A DNA stretch of 64,000 bases from Oleiharenicola lentus (GCF_004118375.1 NZ_SDHX01000001.1:2545693-2609692); one strand, 5' to 3'. Positions 34,922 through 43,824 are shown, counted from the stretch's first letter. Numbers and translations are program-made. Notes: a model not told the origin generated them from the sequence alone.

Positions 34922-37084
34922 ATGCCTCCCACTCCGCGCAGCAAACCCCGTTCCGCCAAGATCACCGCCAAGACCGGGCGCTCCATCACGCCCAAGGCCG
35001 GCGGCAGCAAGGTCGTCTATGCCAACCGCGAACTCAGCTGGCTGGCCTTCAACCGCCGCGTGCTCGAGCAGGCCCGCAACGAGGCCAACCCGCTCCTCGA
35101 GCGTACCAAGTTCCTCGCCATCGTCAGCTCCAACCTCGACGAGTTTTTCGAGATCCGCATCGCCGGCCTTCTCCAGCAAAAGGACTCCACCGGCGGGGAG
35201 GCCAGCCTCGACGGCCTCAGCCCGCGCGAACAGCTCAAGCGCGCCTTCACCGAGATCCGCCGCCTCGTGGACGACCAGTACGCCTGCTGGCACGACCTCC
35301 TCGTGCCCGCCCTCGCGAAGGAAAAAATCACCTTCAAGACCGCCAGCCAGCTCAGCCCCGCGGAACGCACCTGGGTGCACGAATACTTCGCCAAGCAGGT
35401 CCACCCCGTCCTCACGCCGCTGGCCATCGACCAGTCGCACCCCTTCCCGCAGATCGCCAACAAGACGCTCAACGTCATCGTGACGGTGGACAACCCCGAC
35501 ACACCCGAGCAGGAAAGCCTCACCGCCGTCCTGCCCGTGCCGCGCATCCTCCCGCGCCTCGTGCAGATCACGCCCGACAAGCGCGGCCCGCAGACCTTCG
35601 TCTTCCTCAGCGAGATCATCAAGCTGTGCGCCGGCGACCTCTTCCCGGGCTACCACATCATCAGCGCCCAGGCCTTCCGCGTCACCCGCAACAGCGACCT
35701 CTACATCGACGACGAGGAAGCCGACAATCTGCTCAAGAAAATCGAGGAGGAGCTGCGCAACCTCCGCCGCGGCGCCGCCGTGCGCCTGGAAATCGAGGAC
35801 GACGCCCCGGCCGCCGTCTTCCAGCTGCTCTGCGAGAACCTCCAGCTCGACGAGGAACGCGTGTTCCGCCTCAAGGGCCCGCTCAACCTCGTCCGCATGA
35901 TGAGCCTGTCCGACCTCGTGGACCGGCCGGACCTCAAGTTCCCCGTCTTTGCCCCGGTCGAATCACCCTTGCTCAAGGCCTCGCCGAGCATCTTCGCCTC
36001 GATCCACGAAGGCGACATCCTGCTCCACCACCCCTACGATTCGTTCAACCCGGTGGTGGAATTCGTCCAGCAGGCCGCGCGTGATCCGGGCGTGCTCGCC
36101 ATCAAACAGACGCTTTACCGCACGAGCGGCGACTCGCCGATCATCGGCGCCCTTATCGAGGCCTCGCGCAACGGCAAGCAGGTCACCGCGCTCGTCGAGC
36201 TCAAGGCCCGCTTCGACGAAGCCAACAATATCAAGTGGGCCAAGGAGCTCGAGGAGGCCGGCGTGCATGTCGTGTTCGGCCTCGTCGGCCACAAGACCCA
36301 TTGCAAGACCAGCATGGTCGTGCGGCAGGAGCCCGACGGCCTGCGCCGCTACGTCCACCTCGGCACGGGCAACTACAACCCGAAGACCGCGCGCCTCTAC
36401 ACCGATCTCAGCCTGCTGACCTGCAACCCCGAGATCGCCGCCGAGGTCGCGCAGCTCTTCAACTCGCTCACCGGCTTCGGCCGCTCGCCCGAGTTCAAGC
36501 ACCTGCTCGTCGCACCTTTCAACCTCCACTCCCGCATCCAGGAACTGATCGCCAACGAGGCGGCCAACGCCGCCGCCGGCAAGCCCGCGCGCATCATTGC
36601 CAAGATGAACAAGCTCGTGGACAAGGTCACCATCGACAACCTCTACGCCGCCTCCCAGGCCGGCGTGCAGATTGACCTCATCGTCCGCGCCACCTGCTGC
36701 CTCCTCCCCGGCGTGAAGGGCCTCAGCGAGAACATCCGCGTGCGCAACCTCGTCGGCCGCTACCTCGAGCATGCGCGCATCTTCTATTTTGAAAACGCCG
36801 GTGCACCGCTGCTCTACGCCGGCAGCTCCGACTGGATGCCGCGCAATTTCTTCCGCCGCGTCGAGGCCCTCTTCCCGATCAACACGCCCGCCCTGCGCGA
36901 CCGCGTGCTCCACGAGATCCTGCCGGCCGAACTCCGCGACAACGTGGACGCCCGCGATCTCCAGTCCGACGGCACCTACGTCGCGCCCGCCCGCAAGGAA
37001 GGCGAAACCGACTTCTCCGCGCAGAACCATTTCATGGCCGACGCCGAGAAACGCGCCGCCGCCCAGATCGAAGTCGTGGCCTGA
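34922..37084 (+). CDS. ppk1: Polyphosphate kinase 1
   Basis: Protein of 720 residues from ATG 34922. A basic N-terminal tail (about 35 residues) precedes family text: YANRELSWLAFNRRVLEQA, FLAIVSSNLDEFFEIRIAGL, HPVLTPLAIDQSHPFPQI, the linker DILLHHPYDSFNPVVEF, IKQTLYRTSGDSPI, and the catalytic region GHKTHCKTSMVV, whose first or second His is phosphorylated, followed by YVHLGTGNYNPKTARLYTD. PPK1 reversibly polymerises ATP gamma-phosphate into polyphosphate. With the divergent PAP gene it forms a make-and-use pair for polyphosphate energy storage. Confidence 0.96.
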   Translation: MPPTPRSKPRSAKITAKTGRSITPKAGGSKVVYANRELSWLAFNRRVLEQARNEANPLLERTKFLAIVSSNLDEFFEIRIAGLLQQKDSTGGEASLDGLSPREQLKRAFTEIRRLVDDQYACWHDLLVPALAKEKITFKTASQLSPAERTWVHEYFAKQVHPVLTPLAIDQSHPFPQIANKTLNVIVTVDNPDTPEQESLTAVLPVPRILPRLVQITPDKRGPQTFVFLSEIIKLCAGDLFPGYHIISAQAFRVTRNSDLYIDDEEADNLLKKIEEELRNLRRGAAVRLEIEDDAPAAVFQLLCENLQLDEERVFRLKGPLNLVRMMSLSDLVDRPDLKFPVFAPVESPLLKASPSIFASIHEGDILLHHPYDSFNPVVEFVQQAARDPGVLAIKQTLYRTSGDSPIIGALIEASRNGKQVTALVELKARFDEANNIKWAKELEEAGVHVVFGLVGHKTHCKTSMVVRQEPDGLRRYVHLGTGNYNPKTARLYTDLSLLTCNPEIAAEVAQLFNSLTGFGRSPEFKHLLVAPFNLHSRIQELIANEAANAAAGKPARIIAKMNKLVDKVTIDNLYAASQAGVQIDLIVRATCCLLPGVKGLSENIRVRNLVGRYLEHARIFYFENAGAPLLYAGSSDWMPRNFFRRVEALFPINTPALRDRVLHEILPAELRDNVDARDLQSDGTYVAPARKEGETDFSAQNHFMADAEKRAAAQIEVVA

Positions 37085-37096
37085 GCGCGAGTGGAG

Positions 37097-37116
37097 GGCA
37101 CAGCTCCAGCTGTGCC
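37097..37116. repeat. Perfect short palindrome after ppk1
   Basis: Arms ggcacagct (37097-37105) and agctgtgcc (37108-37116) around cc. It lies 13 bases after the ppk1 stop, with no T-tract. Could be a REP-like element or a weak terminator. Confidence 0.6.
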
Positions 37117-37191
37117 GCGGCACGAGGATCCCGTGGAGATCCAATCTCTCCGCACCGGCCGGGGGCAATAACCCTCTGGACTTTTCCTGCA

Positions 37192-37243
37192 GGGTCGCCG
37201 CTCGCGCCGACCTCGCGTATGAGGTCGGCGCAACCACCGACCC
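37192..37243. repeat. Intergenic palindrome (agggtcggcg family)
   Basis: Imperfect inverted repeat starting gggtcgccgctcgcgccga and ending ggtcggcgcaaccaccgaccc. The related copy at 42343-42401 shares the core gcgccgacctc. Both lie just upstream of plus-strand genes. Confidence 0.65.
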
Positions 37244-37330
37244 GACCGGTAATTTCTGCCGCCTTTCACACCGAAACACTCCGTCGTTTTCCGGATTGGC
37301 TACCGTCACGCCGCCCGCAACCTTGCCCGC

Positions 37331-37711
37331 GTGGAATCCGCCCCTTTCTTCGACGTTCCCCTGAACCTGCCGCACGCCGGACGCGTCGCCCGCCGACTGG
37401 TGACGTACCTCCAACGCGACGGACGCGGCAACACCGCCGCCGCCACCACCGCGGCCGAGATCGTCGAGCTACTCGCGCCTTACTACGACAGCGACGAAAA
37501 CCCGAATCGCGCCGTCGCAGAACAGGTGCGCACCGAAGCCGCCCTTCTGGGCCGGAAGTTCGTCGAGCAGGTGGAACTCGACGCCCTGGGCCACGACCTG
37601 CTCGGCCAGGGCGTGCGCAACCTCTTCGAATGCCTCGCCCTCGGTCGCGAAGGCGCCGCCATCTCCCTCCGCGCCGGCGAAAACCCCGACTCCATGCAGC
37701 GCCCGCGGTAG
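37331..37711 (+). CDS. Conserved-looking hypothetical protein
   Basis: Protein of 126 residues from GTG 37331. Soluble, helical, with LPHAGRVARRLVTYLQRDGR, TAAEIVELLAPYYDSDENPN, and FVEQVELDALGHDLLGQGVR. No signal peptide, no membrane helix, no domain I can name. Codon use (G/C third positions) agrees with neighbours. It stands alone between ppk1 and the ABC permease, with palindromic repeats on both sides. Real gene likely; function unknown. Confidence 0.6.
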   Translation: MESAPFFDVPLNLPHAGRVARRLVTYLQRDGRGNTAAATTAAEIVELLAPYYDSDENPNRAVAEQVRTEAALLGRKFVEQVELDALGHDLLGQGVRNLFECLALGREGAAISLRAGENPDSMQRPR

Positions 37712-37798
37712 CCAACGCCTCCTCTCCCTGTGTTCTCTCGTAAACTGAGAACCTAACCGGAACATTCCTGCATGTGATCGTCATTGGACGTCTTTAGC

Positions 37799-37880
37799 GT
37801 CATCCTGAGCCGTGCGAAGGATCTGGCACGATACTCGTCAGCGGACATAAACTTGGATCCTTCACCTGGTTCAGGATGAC
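37799..37880. repeat. Intergenic imperfect inverted repeat (gtcatcctga family)
   Basis: Left arm gtcatcctgagccgtgcgaa then ggatc; right arm ggatccttcacctggttcag then gatgac. Arms are separated by about 30 bases. It fills much of the 304-base gap 37712-38015, in which no gene is seen. Confidence 0.7.
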
Positions 37881-38015
37881 GGGGTTTGTGAGTTTGATAG
37901 GATTTGATATTCCTCCTGTTGTGGGCGGGCTTGGTGCGCGCGTCGTTGGCGCCGCTACCTCGCCCCCGCCTTCGCTCTTGTCTCCCCGCGCGGGGGCGGC
38001 CATCTCCTCGGGTGC

Positions 38016-39710
38016 ATGTCGCCCAATTTCGCGCGGATCGTCTTCGCCCTCACGCTCGTCTTCTTCGGCGCGTTCTTCCTCTGGCCCATCCTGCAGATCC
38101 TCAAGGGCGGCTTCATCGACGCCGACGGCCGGCTGACCTTTGCCTACCTGTGGTCGCTGCTCGGCGACCCGATCTACCTCGGCGGCCTGGCCAACTCCTT
38201 CCTGCTCGCGCTCACCACCACGAGTTTTGCGCTGCTCATAGCCTTGCCGCTGGCCTTTGTCACCGACCGGTTTCTGTTTCCGCTGAAGGGCTTTCTCGGC
38301 TCCCTCATCCTCGTGCCGATGATCCTGCCGCCCTTCGTCGGCGCCATCGGCATCAAGCAGATCCTCGGACAATATGGCGCCCTCAACGCCCTGCTCATCA
38401 AGGTCGGGATCTGCGACCCCGGCTGGACCTTCGACTGGCTCGGCGCCAACCAGTTTCTCGGCATCGCCATCGTCACGGCCTTCAGCCTCTACCCGATCAT
38501 CTACCTCAACGCCGTCGCCGCGCTCGCCAACGTCGATCCGGCCATGGAGGAGGCGGCGGAAAATCTCGGCTGCACCGGCCTGCGCAAGTTTTTCAAAATC
38601 ACCCTGCCGCTCATCAAATCCGGCCTCTTCGCCGGCGGCACCATCGTCTTCATCTGGTCGTTCACCGACCTCGGCGTGCCGCTCATCTTCGACTACGCGC
38701 GCGTCACCTCGGTGCAGATTTTCTACGGCCTGAAGGATATCGGCGGCAACCCGTTCCCCTACGCGCTCGTCGCCGTGATGCTGTTCAGCTCGGTTGCCTT
38801 CTACGCGATCGGCAAGGGCCTGTTCGGCCGCGACGCCTACGCGATGATGGCCAAGGCCACCTCCTCGGGCGGCCCCAAGGAAGTGACCGGCCTGCGCGCC
38901 TGGTTCTGCACCGCACTTTTCGCGGGCGTGACCTTCGTCGCCATCCTGCCGCACCTCGGCGTCGTGATGGTGGCCTTCTCCAACGACTGGTACGCCTCCG
39001 TGCTGCCCAAGAATTTCAATCTGGATAATTTCCGTATCGCGCTCGGCCACGATCTCACCGTGCCGGCCATCGCCAACAGCCTCAAATACGCGAGCATCTC
39101 CACGATCATCGACCTCGTGCTCGGCATCATCCTCGCCTACGTGATCGTCCGCTCGAAAATCCGCGGACGCCAGATCCTCGACTTCCTCGCCATGATGCCG
39201 CTCGCCGTGCCCGGCCTCGTGCTGGCCTTCGGCTACCTCGCGATGAGCCAGGACGGAAAGTTCTTCTCCTTCATCAACCCGGTCGCCGACCCGACCATTT
39301 TGCTCATCATCGCCTACTCCATCCGACGCCTGCCCTACGTCGTGCGCTCGGCCGCCGCCGGTTTCCAGCAGACGAGCGAGACGCTGGAGGAGGCCGCGCA
39401 GAACCTCGGCTGCCCGCCGCTCAAGGCCGTCTTCAAGATCACGCTGCCGCTCATCATCGCCAACCTCATCGCCGGCGGCCTGCTCGCCTTCTCCTTCGCG
39501 ATGCTGGAGGTGTCAGACTCGCTGATTCTCGCGCAGAAGCAGGTCTATTACCCGATTACGAAGGCCATCTACGAACTCTTCCAGCTCCTCGGCGACGGCA
39601 AGTTCATCGCCTCCGCCCTCGGCGTATGGGCCATGGCCTTCCTCGGCATCACCATCGCCGGCATGACCATCCTCCTCGGCAAGAAACTCGGCGCGATCTT
39701 TAGAGTTTAG
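38016..39710 (+). CDS. ABC transporter permease, two fused membrane domains (FbpB/ThiP type)
   Basis: Protein of 564 residues with about 12 transmembrane helices. It carries two EAA motifs, the contact site for the ATPase: EEAAENLGCTGLRKFFKITL (near residue 180) and EEAAQNLGCPPLKAVFKITL (near residue 455), so it is a duplicated permease like FbpB (iron), ThiP (thiamine) or 2-aminoethylphosphonate permeases. The imported substrate cannot be told. No ATPase or binding-protein gene lies next to it, which is unusual; those parts must be encoded elsewhere. Inner membrane. Confidence 0.9.
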   Translation: MSPNFARIVFALTLVFFGAFFLWPILQILKGGFIDADGRLTFAYLWSLLGDPIYLGGLANSFLLALTTTSFALLIALPLAFVTDRFLFPLKGFLGSLILVPMILPPFVGAIGIKQILGQYGALNALLIKVGICDPGWTFDWLGANQFLGIAIVTAFSLYPIIYLNAVAALANVDPAMEEAAENLGCTGLRKFFKITLPLIKSGLFAGGTIVFIWSFTDLGVPLIFDYARVTSVQIFYGLKDIGGNPFPYALVAVMLFSSVAFYAIGKGLFGRDAYAMMAKATSSGGPKEVTGLRAWFCTALFAGVTFVAILPHLGVVMVAFSNDWYASVLPKNFNLDNFRIALGHDLTVPAIANSLKYASISTIIDLVLGIILAYVIVRSKIRGRQILDFLAMMPLAVPGLVLAFGYLAMSQDGKFFSFINPVADPTILLIIAYSIRRLPYVVRSAAAGFQQTSETLEEAAQNLGCPPLKAVFKITLPLIIANLIAGGLLAFSFAMLEVSDSLILAQKQVYYPITKAIYELFQLLGDGKFIASALGVWAMAFLGITIAGMTILLGKKLGAIFRV

Positions 39711-39712
39711 GC

Positions 39713-39822
39713 GCCCACGGATCACACGGAATATACGAAACCTTCCCAGCTCGGCGTCAAAGATTCTTCATTTCGATCAGCGTGGCAGCCCCCTTCCGAG
39801 CGTTCCGTGTATTCCGTGGGCC
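39713..39822. repeat. Intergenic imperfect palindrome (cacggaacacacgga family)
   Basis: Left arm cccacggatcacacggaata from about 39714, right arm ttccgtgtattccgtgggc ending 39821, with a loop of about 60 bases. Follows the ABC permease stop directly. Confidence 0.7.
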
Positions 39823-39914
39823 CCTCCGCTTTCCTCCTCCTGTCCTCTGATTTCTGACAGCTGACCTCCAATCCCTGCCTCCAGCCTCCCGTCTCCGGTC
39901 TCCCGCTTCCGCCC

Positions 39915-40754
39915 ATGCTCTACCTCGTCCTCGTCTCCCTCCTCTGGGCCTTTTCTCCGGGCCTGACCAAGGGGCTGACCACGGGGCTCGACAGCAGCTT
40001 TGTCGCCGCCGCACGCCTGGGGCTCGCGCTGCTGGTGTTTCTGCCCTTCCTGCGCCTCAAGGGCCTGACGCCCCGGCTAATCGCCTCGCTGATCGCCCTC
40101 GGCGCGGTGCAGTTCGGCGTCATGTATCTGGGCTACATCGAAAGTTTCCGCCACCTACAGGCCCATGAGGTCGCGCTGTTCACGCTGACCACTCCAGTCT
40201 TTGTGACTGTGCTGACCGACGCCTTGGACCGCACGTTCCGCGCCCGCGCCCTCGCCGCCGCCCTGCTCGCCGTGGGCGGCACGGTGGTCGTCGCCTTCAA
40301 GGGCCAGGCTGTGCAACCCACGCTCTGGGGGCTCGCCCTCGTGCAGATCTCCAATCTCGCCTTCGCCGCCGGACAGGTCGGCTACAAGCGCCTGCGCGCC
40401 CAGCACCCCGCCCTCCGCGACCGCGACATCTTCGGTCTGCTCTACGCCGGCGCCGTCCTGCTCACCGTGCCCTTCGCACTCGCCCGAATGGACTTCGCCG
40501 CCTTCAGCCTGACGGCCAAGCAAGGCTACACGCTCCTTTATCTCGGCACCCTGGCCTCGGGCGCGGGCTTCTTCCTCTGGAACATCGGCGCCACCCGGGT
40601 CGGCACCGGCACGCTCGCCGTGATGAACAACGCCAAGATCCCGCTCATGGTCGCCGTCTCGCTCCTCTTCTTCGGCGAATACGCCGACATCCCCCGCCTC
40701 TTTATCAGCCTCGTCCTCCTCACCACCGCCGTCTGGTTCGCCGAAAAACGCTGA
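39915..40754 (+). CDS. EamA/DMT-family transporter
   Basis: Protein of 279 residues with ten predicted transmembrane helices arranged as two EamA repeats: first LVLVSLLWAFSPGLTKGL, then GAVQFGVMYLGYIESFRHLQ and HEVALFTLTTPVFVTVLTD; second GLALVQISNLAFAAGQVGYK and LYLGTLASGAGFFLWNIGAT. The family moves amino acids, nucleosides or other metabolites across the inner membrane, usually outward. No substrate hint in the context except a downstream ACT-domain protein 7 bases later on the same strand. Confidence 0.9.
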   Translation: MLYLVLVSLLWAFSPGLTKGLTTGLDSSFVAAARLGLALLVFLPFLRLKGLTPRLIASLIALGAVQFGVMYLGYIESFRHLQAHEVALFTLTTPVFVTVLTDALDRTFRARALAAALLAVGGTVVVAFKGQAVQPTLWGLALVQISNLAFAAGQVGYKRLRAQHPALRDRDIFGLLYAGAVLLTVPFALARMDFAAFSLTAKQGYTLLYLGTLASGAGFFLWNIGATRVGTGTLAVMNNAKIPLMVAVSLLFFGEYADIPRLFISLVLLTTAVWFAEKR

Positions 40755-40761
40755 ACTCGCG

Positions 40762-41229
40762 ATGAAAAAACTCCTGTTCGCCTGCCTCCTGCTTGGTTTC
40801 ACCTTGGGCTGGAGCCAGGCTCCCATGCCGCCAAAATCCCCGCCTCGCATGAATCTCTCCCTGTCCAAAGAGCGTCTGGCCGTCTGCCAATTACGCGCCG
40901 ACGCCCCGCTGCCTTCATGGGTTGTCACCGCCACCGGTTTCATCTCGATCACGCGCACGGCCGAAGAACTCTCCATCGTCTGCGTCGAAGGTCTCGCCCC
41001 GAATGACGTGAAGCAGGAAGTCGGCTGGCGCGCCTTCAAGGTCGAGGGTCCGCTCGACTTTGCCCTGACCGGTATCCTCGCCTCCCTGCTCGACCCGCTC
41101 GCCAAGGCCGGCATCAGCATCTTCGCCCTGTCGACCTTCAACACCGACTACATCCTCGTGAAAGCGGACAAAGTCGAAGCCGCCACCCAAGCCCTCCGCA
41201 CCGCCGGACACCGCGTGAGAGTTGACTAA
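40762..41229 (+). CDS. ACT-domain protein with possible signal peptide
   Basis: Protein of 155 residues from ATG 40762; an ATG at 40849 would give the 126-residue form usual for this family, starting MNLSLSKERLAVCQL. The body holds two ACT-like halves (ISITRTAEELSIVCVE and LDFALTGILASLLDPLAKAG ISIF) typical of small amino-acid-sensing ACT proteins. The extra N-terminus (MKKLLFACLLLGFTLGWSQA) looks like a signal peptide, which would be odd for a cytosolic sensor. It follows the EamA gene by 7 bases and may be coupled to it, perhaps sensing its cargo. Confidence 0.75.
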   Translation: MKKLLFACLLLGFTLGWSQAPMPPKSPPRMNLSLSKERLAVCQLRADAPLPSWVVTATGFISITRTAEELSIVCVEGLAPNDVKQEVGWRAFKVEGPLDFALTGILASLLDPLAKAGISIFALSTFNTDYILVKADKVEAATQALRTAGHRVRVD

Positions 41230-41376
41230 CCACGAAACACACGAATCACACGAAATGATGAAATTCGACCGGAGACTGCCTATTTCGATGGGGGACACCC
41301 AAACCTGAATTCAGGAGATGCAGATTTCTCTCCGGGGATGTCTTTTTCGTGTGTTCAGTGTATTTCGTGGTGACCC
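41230..41376. repeat. Long intergenic imperfect palindrome (cacggaacacacgga family)
   Basis: Left arm ccacgaaacacacgaatcac (from 41231), right arm cgtgtgttcagtgtatttcg then tgg, ending about 41374, loop about 85 bases. It follows the ACT gene and fills half of the gap 41230-41496; the remainder shows no gene. Confidence 0.7.
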
Positions 41377-41496
41377 CTGACTGCTAGGATTGGGCTGAGT
41401 ATTCGCCATTGGCGGAATCGAGTAGTGGTTCCACCCGGATTGGCTGCCCGCCAACGCCGGTCTTGCGAAGCCGCCCCGGCGTGATTCGCTGTCCGG

Positions 41497-42318
41497 ATGC
41501 CACGCATTCCCCTGGAGGACAATTTCACCGACGTCATCAACAAGGCCCAGCGCGGTCAGCAGCTCACCGACGCCGCGCTCGCCGAGAAGGCCAAGATCAC
41601 GCTCGCCGAGCTGACGGCCGTCAAGGCCGGTGAGATCCGCGAACAGCCCCTGCGCGCCATCGCCACCGCCCTCGGCCTCGGCCGCACCAGTCTCCTCGCC
41701 CATGCCCGCAAGGAGTGGTATCCCGATCAGCCGCAGTTCCCCCGCGGCTTCGCGATGTTCAACACCGTCCATGAAGACATGACGGTCAACGCCTACCTCA
41801 TCTGGGACAAGAAGACCAAGCTTGCCGCCGCGTTCGACACCGGCGCCGATGCGTCCGGCATCCTCGACACGATCGCAGCGGAGGGCCTCAGGCTGCGCTA
41901 TGTTTTCCTCACGCACACGCACGACGACCACGTCGCCGACCTGCCCAGGCTCGCGGCCACCGGCGCCGAGGTTTGGGCCAGCGAACTCGAGCCCGCCCCG
42001 ATCGCCGGAGCCAAGACCTTCCAGGAAAACGCCCATTTCCATCTCGGCGATATCTCCATCAAGACACTCTCCACCTGGGGCCACTCGCCCGGCCAGACCA
42101 GCTACTACGTCACCGGCCTCGCCTGGCCGCTCGCCATCGTCGGCGATTCCCTCTTTGCCAGCTCGATGGGCGGCGGCCTCGTCTCCTACGACGCCCAGTT
42201 CCGCAACAACAAGACCAAGCTCTTCAAGCTCCCGCAGGACACCGTCTTCGCCTGCGGCCACGGCCCGCTCACGACCCTCAAGCAGGAGCGGAAAAACAAT
42301 CCCTTCTTCGCGGGATGA
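41497..42318 (+). CDS. HTH-like N-terminus fused to metallo-beta-lactamase hydrolase
   Basis: Protein of 273 residues. Residues 1-70 resemble an XRE-like helix-turn-helix (QLTDAALAEKAKITLAELTA, PLRAIATALGLGRTSLL). Residues 80-273 are a glyoxalase II-like metallo-beta-lactamase fold: FLTHTHDDHVADL (HxHxDH), WGHSPGQTSYYV, IVGDSLFASSMGG and FACGHGPLTTL, supplying the zinc ligands. It could be a thioester or lactone hydrolase whose N-terminus regulates DNA or binds protein. The combination is seldom described. Just downstream is a palindromic repeat, then the MFS gene. Confidence 0.82.
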   Translation: MPRIPLEDNFTDVINKAQRGQQLTDAALAEKAKITLAELTAVKAGEIREQPLRAIATALGLGRTSLLAHARKEWYPDQPQFPRGFAMFNTVHEDMTVNAYLIWDKKTKLAAAFDTGADASGILDTIAAEGLRLRYVFLTHTHDDHVADLPRLAATGAEVWASELEPAPIAGAKTFQENAHFHLGDISIKTLSTWGHSPGQTSYYVTGLAWPLAIVGDSLFASSMGGGLVSYDAQFRNNKTKLFKLPQDTVFACGHGPLTTLKQERKNNPFFAG

Positions 42319-42342
42319 GCGATTGTTTCAGGAACTGGCCCT

Positions 42343-42401
42343 GTAGGGTCGGCGCTTGCGCCGACCTCACCTCCGAAGTTCGCCGCAAGCAGCGACCCTA
42401 C
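42343..42401. repeat. Intergenic palindrome (agggtcggcg family)
   Basis: Begins gtagggtcggcgcttgcgcc and ends cgcaagcagcgaccctac; outer arms gtagggtc (42343-42350) and gaccctac (42394-42401) are perfect. Related to 37192-37243. Lies between the metallo-beta-lactamase and MFS genes. Confidence 0.75.
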
Positions 42402-42426
42402 AAAAAGACATTGTCACGCCGCCGTC

Positions 42427-43791
42427 ATGTCTGAGCGCGCCCACGATCCCTACGCCGCGCTGCGCCACACCGGCTACCGCCGTTACCTGATCGGCAACTT
42501 CCTCGCCAACATCGGCCGGCAGGCCTTCAACGTCGCCGCCGCCTGGCAAATCTACCAGTGGACCAACTCCGCCACGGCCCTCGGCCTCGTCGGCCTGGTC
42601 AACGTCGTGCCGCTCTTCGCCCTCGTGCTGCCCGCCGGCGCGCTAGCTGACCGCATTGACCGCCGGCTCATCATCATGCGGACGACGGCCATCTCGACCG
42701 TCCTCTCGCTGCTGCTCGTCGCCGTCACGCACTACCACGCCGCCATCCCGCGCTTCGGCCTTCTCGAACACGCCAACGGCCTGTTGCACAGCATCGCCCT
42801 CCTCTTCGAGCGCCACGCCGACCCCGCCACGCTCCGCTTCGACAACCCCGCGCTGCCGATCACCTACCTGATCCTCTTCGTCCAGGCCTGCCTGCGCGTG
42901 CTCGCCGGACCCTCGCGCGGCTCCTTCGTGCCCTCGCTCGTGCCGCAGTCCGCGCTCAGCAACGCCATCACCTGGACCTCCAGCACCTTCGAGCTCTCCA
43001 CCGTGCTCGGCCCCGCCCTCGGCGGCCTGATTGTCGCCTTCACCAACTACTCGACCGTCTATGTGCTCGATGTGGTCGCCGGGGCGACCTTCGTGGTCAT
43101 GCTTACCGGTGTCCGCCCGCTCGCCACCGAGCGCAAGCCCGCCCCGCCGCGCACGGGCATGTTCGCCGGCGTGAAGTTCATGTGGCGCAACCCCAACGTG
43201 CTCGCCGCCATGTCGCTCGACCTCTTCGCGGTGATCCTTGGCGGCGTCACGGCGCTCCTGCCCATCTACGCCGACAAGATCCTCCACGTCGGCCCCGCCG
43301 GCCTCGGCTGGCTGCGCGCCGCCCCCGCCGCCGGCGCCATCGCGATGGCGATGTTCACCGCCCACCGCGCCTCCGCGAAGCGCCCCGGCCTGCTCATGCT
43401 CTGGTCCGTCGCCGGCTTCGGCGCCGCGCTCACGCTCTTTAGCGTCTCCACCACGTTCTGGCTCTCGCTCGTCGCGCTCTTCCTTAGCGGCTGTTTCGAC
43501 AACTACAGCGTCGTCGTCCGCCACACGCTCGTGCAACTGCTGACCCCCGACAGCCTGCGCGGCCGCGTGACCGCCGTGAACCAGCTCTTCATCGGGTCCT
43601 CCAACGAGGTTTCGTCCCTCCGCGCCGGCCTGATGGCCGCCCTCTTCGGCCCCGTGATCGCCGCCGGCGTCGGCGGCCTCGGCACCATCGCCGTCACCGC
43701 CCTGATCGCCTGGATGGCCCCGTCCCTCCGCCAAGTCCCCCCGCTCCACGAGCTGAAGACAGAGGCAGACGAAGAAGAAAAGCCGCTGTAG
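42427..43791 (+). CDS. MFS exporter (EntS/DHA3-like)
   Basis: Protein of 454 residues with about 12 transmembrane helices. N-terminal text YRRYLIGNFLANIGRQAFNV and the loop ALADRIDRRLIIMR (the MFS motif A position) match the MFS_3 group of exporters related to EntS. A central insertion (HYHAAIPRFGLLEHANG, about 30 residues longer than usual) lies between helices. The group exports siderophores, drugs or other small molecules using proton force. It is the last core gene before the tRNA/tmRNA-like fragment at 43800 and the polysaccharide locus. Confidence 0.9.
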   Translation: MSERAHDPYAALRHTGYRRYLIGNFLANIGRQAFNVAAAWQIYQWTNSATALGLVGLVNVVPLFALVLPAGALADRIDRRLIIMRTTAISTVLSLLLVAVTHYHAAIPRFGLLEHANGLLHSIALLFERHADPATLRFDNPALPITYLILFVQACLRVLAGPSRGSFVPSLVPQSALSNAITWTSSTFELSTVLGPALGGLIVAFTNYSTVYVLDVVAGATFVVMLTGVRPLATERKPAPPRTGMFAGVKFMWRNPNVLAAMSLDLFAVILGGVTALLPIYADKILHVGPAGLGWLRAAPAAGAIAMAMFTAHRASAKRPGLLMLWSVAGFGAALTLFSVSTTFWLSLVALFLSGCFDNYSVVVRHTLVQLLTPDSLRGRVTAVNQLFIGSSNEVSSLRAGLMAALFGPVIAAGVGGLGTIAVTALIAWMAPSLRQVPPLHELKTEADEEEKPL

Positions 43792-43799
43792 CTCCTATT

Positions 43800-43824
43800 T
43801 GGAGGTGCGGGGCGGAATCGAACC
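43800..43824 (-). other. tRNA/tmRNA 3'-end-like fragment, candidate attachment site
   Basis: On the minus strand this reads ggttcgattccgccccgcac then ctcca: a T-loop (TTCGATT) with a CCGCC stem strand, an acceptor-like strand and a 3' end ending CTCCA. It resembles the 3' end of tmRNA or a tRNA, the usual integrase target. The partner T-stem strand (gtcgg) pairs with one mismatch, and no D-arm or acceptor 5' strand is found upstream. It sits 9 bases after the MFS stop, at the border of the polysaccharide locus. Confidence 0.45.
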
